From Promerops cafer (Eukaryota; Chordata; Aves; Passeriformes; Nectariniidae): DNA of 64,000 nucleotides. The notes below the pieces were generated by a model, which was given only the letters and a program-made list of their open reading frames with translations, was not told the DNA's origin and did no database searches. Both the position numbers and the translations under genes were made by a program. The stretch covers positions 1,604,851-1,668,850 of the forward strand of contig VZSE01008349.1 of assembly GCA_013398275.1 (NCBI GenBank), given 5' to 3'. Below, one piece after another: positions 62,604 to 64,000 of this stretch; position 1 is the stretch's first letter; every line of letters starts with the position of its first letter.

Positions 62604-63639
62604 GTAAGTAGTTTCAAAGCAAAGCTGTCATTAGGACATGAAACTACATGCAGGAATGTGGTAACACAATGTCCTGCTGTTCACTCATGGTAATTGGAGA
62701 GAGCTGTTGTGACCATTGATTTCATTGTGGTTCCTCACAGAAAATATGGACTCAGGGTTCAAAAGTGCCCAGGCCCTGAGGTGTCACAGTGGACACAGCT
62801 CAGCTTGGGGATTAAAGATGAGGTAAACCTGCTGGTTTGCTTCATTTTTGCATCTTGAAACTGTGGCCTCAAAGTGTGAGGCTGTGGCCTTCATGTCTGA
62901 TTTACTGAGAGCCTGGTTTGTCACGATGGAAATTGTAGCTGATGATAAACCACAAAAGTGAGTTTGAACTTTGAACCTACCTTCATGGAAACAGGACATG
63001 TTCAGTAATGGCAACATTATATATCCTAGGCAACCTCTCCAGCCCTTCTGTGTCTTGTTTCCATTCTATGTGCAAGAGAATGTGAGTTTGGAGGCACATA
63101 ACTCCCTATATCTCTTACTTCTTTCTTCTCTTTAGCTTAATAATAAAAAAAGATATAATAAATAAAATTACTATGATCCAAAGCACTGGTTTCTGGGAAC
63201 ATGGAAAATATGAACTTAAAAGTGCAGGGGTTTTTTGATAGATTAAATGTGAGAGAGGAGATTATGAAAATAGTGGTTGTTCACAAACGTTAAGAGTAGC
63301 AATATGAATGCCATGGTTGAGAGCCAGGAGAAAAACAAAATGAAAAAGAAACTCTAATGTTAAATATTTACCACTTCCATAGTAGAGGACTAAGGAGAAG
63401 CAGTTGTGAGGAGCAGTTCATCACCTTGTGGAGTCTGGTTTGCATTAGTGAGCACCAGATCACTCTAGTCCACTATGTGGTCTTCACATATTGCACAACT
63501 GGATATTTATTTTGTGCGGAGTAAATCACATTTCTGAGGAAAGGCAATCAAACATCCTTCCATGCTAATGAGCCCAGTTCATGCAGATGTATCTAAATAA
63601 TTTTTGATACCATCATATGAGATGGCATAGTTTCAAGCT

Positions 63640-63870
63640 GTGTCAAGGGAAATATAGGTTAGATGTTAGGAAAAAGTTTTTCAGGGAAAGAGTGATAAAG
63701 TACTGGAATGGTCTGCCCAGGGAGGTGGTGGAGTCACCATCCCTGGATGTGTTTAAAAAAAGACTGGATGTGGCACTCGGTGCCATGATCTAGTTGAGGT
63801 GCTAGGGCATGGGTTGGACTTGATGATCTTGAAGGTCTCTTCCAACCTAGTGATTCTGTGATTCTGTGAT
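63640..63870 (+). mobile_element. CR1 LINE 3' fragment
   Basis: Plus-oriented: GGTTAGATGTTAGGAAAAAG, TGGTCTGCCCAGGGAGGTGG, TGGAGTCACCATCCCTGGAT, AGACTGGATGTGGCACTCGG, TGGACTTGATGATCTTGAAG, CTCTTCCAACCTAGTG, then ATTCTGTG octamers. 5' truncated at about 63640. It is the same subfamily as the minus copy at 53088-53403. Confidence 0.95.
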
Positions 63871-63910
63871 ATAGATTTTCTGGGAAAATCTGTGATTCTG
63901 TGATATATGA
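63871..63910 (+). repeat. duplicated CR1 tail with small palindrome
   Basis: After the CR1 tail (63852-63873) comes AGATTTTC-TGG-GAAAATCT, an 8-bp dyad, and then a second TCTGTGATTCTGTGATATA (about 63889-63907), repeating the tail including its ATATA end. Confidence 0.8.
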
Positions 63911-64000
63911 ATGTGTACCCTGGGAAAATAAATTCACTGACTTGACCCAGCTGTATCTGCTTTGATCTGCTCAGCACAACATTGACCCAAAAGAGGCTTC
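63911..64000. other. no gene recognised
   Basis: Short AT-rich end of the window with nothing recognisable. Confidence 0.5.

Larger units (their letters stand above)
59016..63639. other. no gene recognised
   Basis: Holds a GGGA microsatellite (59656-59676) and overlapping frames of up to 106 codons (plus, 61507-61827) without family match. A possible exon lies at 62463-62603. Confidence 0.45.

Noticed and set aside
2500..63000. Possible CRISPR arrays, tRNA or rRNA genes.
   Set aside because: No regularly spaced identical repeats, no tRNA A/B boxes with a foldable cloverleaf, and no rRNA-like sequence were seen. CRISPR would also be out of place in an animal genome.

Overview
This window looks like a stretch of a bird chromosome with no complete protein-coding gene. 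The bird assignment rests on its mobile elements. At least nine fragments of CR1, the dominant avian LINE, lie in both orientations, several ending in the diagnostic ATTCTGTG-type tail. There is also an ERVL-class LTR of a type common in bird genomes and a second, degenerate LTR retroelement. Base composition is AT-rich and intergenic or intronic in character. Reading frames are short, overlap in several frames and strands, and none gives a convincing full protein.

Layout. Bases 1-104 are the end of a CR1 fragment that runs out of the window. From 2.2 to 3.8 kb lies a phase-compatible chain of exon-like ORFs (speculative). At 6.2-7.9 kb is an LTR element with an LTR-like 5' part, a possible primer-binding region, about 1.1 kb of non-coding interior and a polypurine tract, but no detectable gag/pol and no recognisable 3' LTR. 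At 12.0-13.1 kb is an ERVL-type LTR on the minus strand, and at 16.0-16.5 kb a GC-rich, promoter-like block. CR1 ORF2 remains lie at 18.5-19.2 kb (minus). A near-perfect 30-bp-stem hairpin sits at 20.16 kb, and a diverged 190-bp direct duplication spans 20.45-21.77 kb. A cluster of consecutive hairpins lies at 27.78-27.99 kb. CR1 fragments lie at 30.2 and 33.0 kb (plus), the second followed by a pentamer repeat and a single unknown base. A 36-base assembly gap at 34.1 kb is bounded by G-rich and GT-rich sequence. A possible retrocopy with a 16-A tail lies at 37.2-37.45 kb and a Cys-rich exon-like ORF at 40.7-40.85 kb (both minus). Further CR1 fragments lie at 43.1 kb (plus), 53.1 kb (minus), 55.0 kb (minus), 58.0-59.0 kb (minus, endonuclease region joined directly to the 3' tail) and 63.6-63.9 kb (plus).

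There is no operon-like organisation, and I found no RNA gene of a known class, no CRISPR array and no clear new multi-gene system. The most unusual signals are structural: the 20.16-kb hairpin, the 27.8-28.0-kb hairpin cluster and the internally deleted CR1. The exon-like ORFs are reported at low confidence because splice-site pairs flanking a short open frame also occur by chance in 64 kb.
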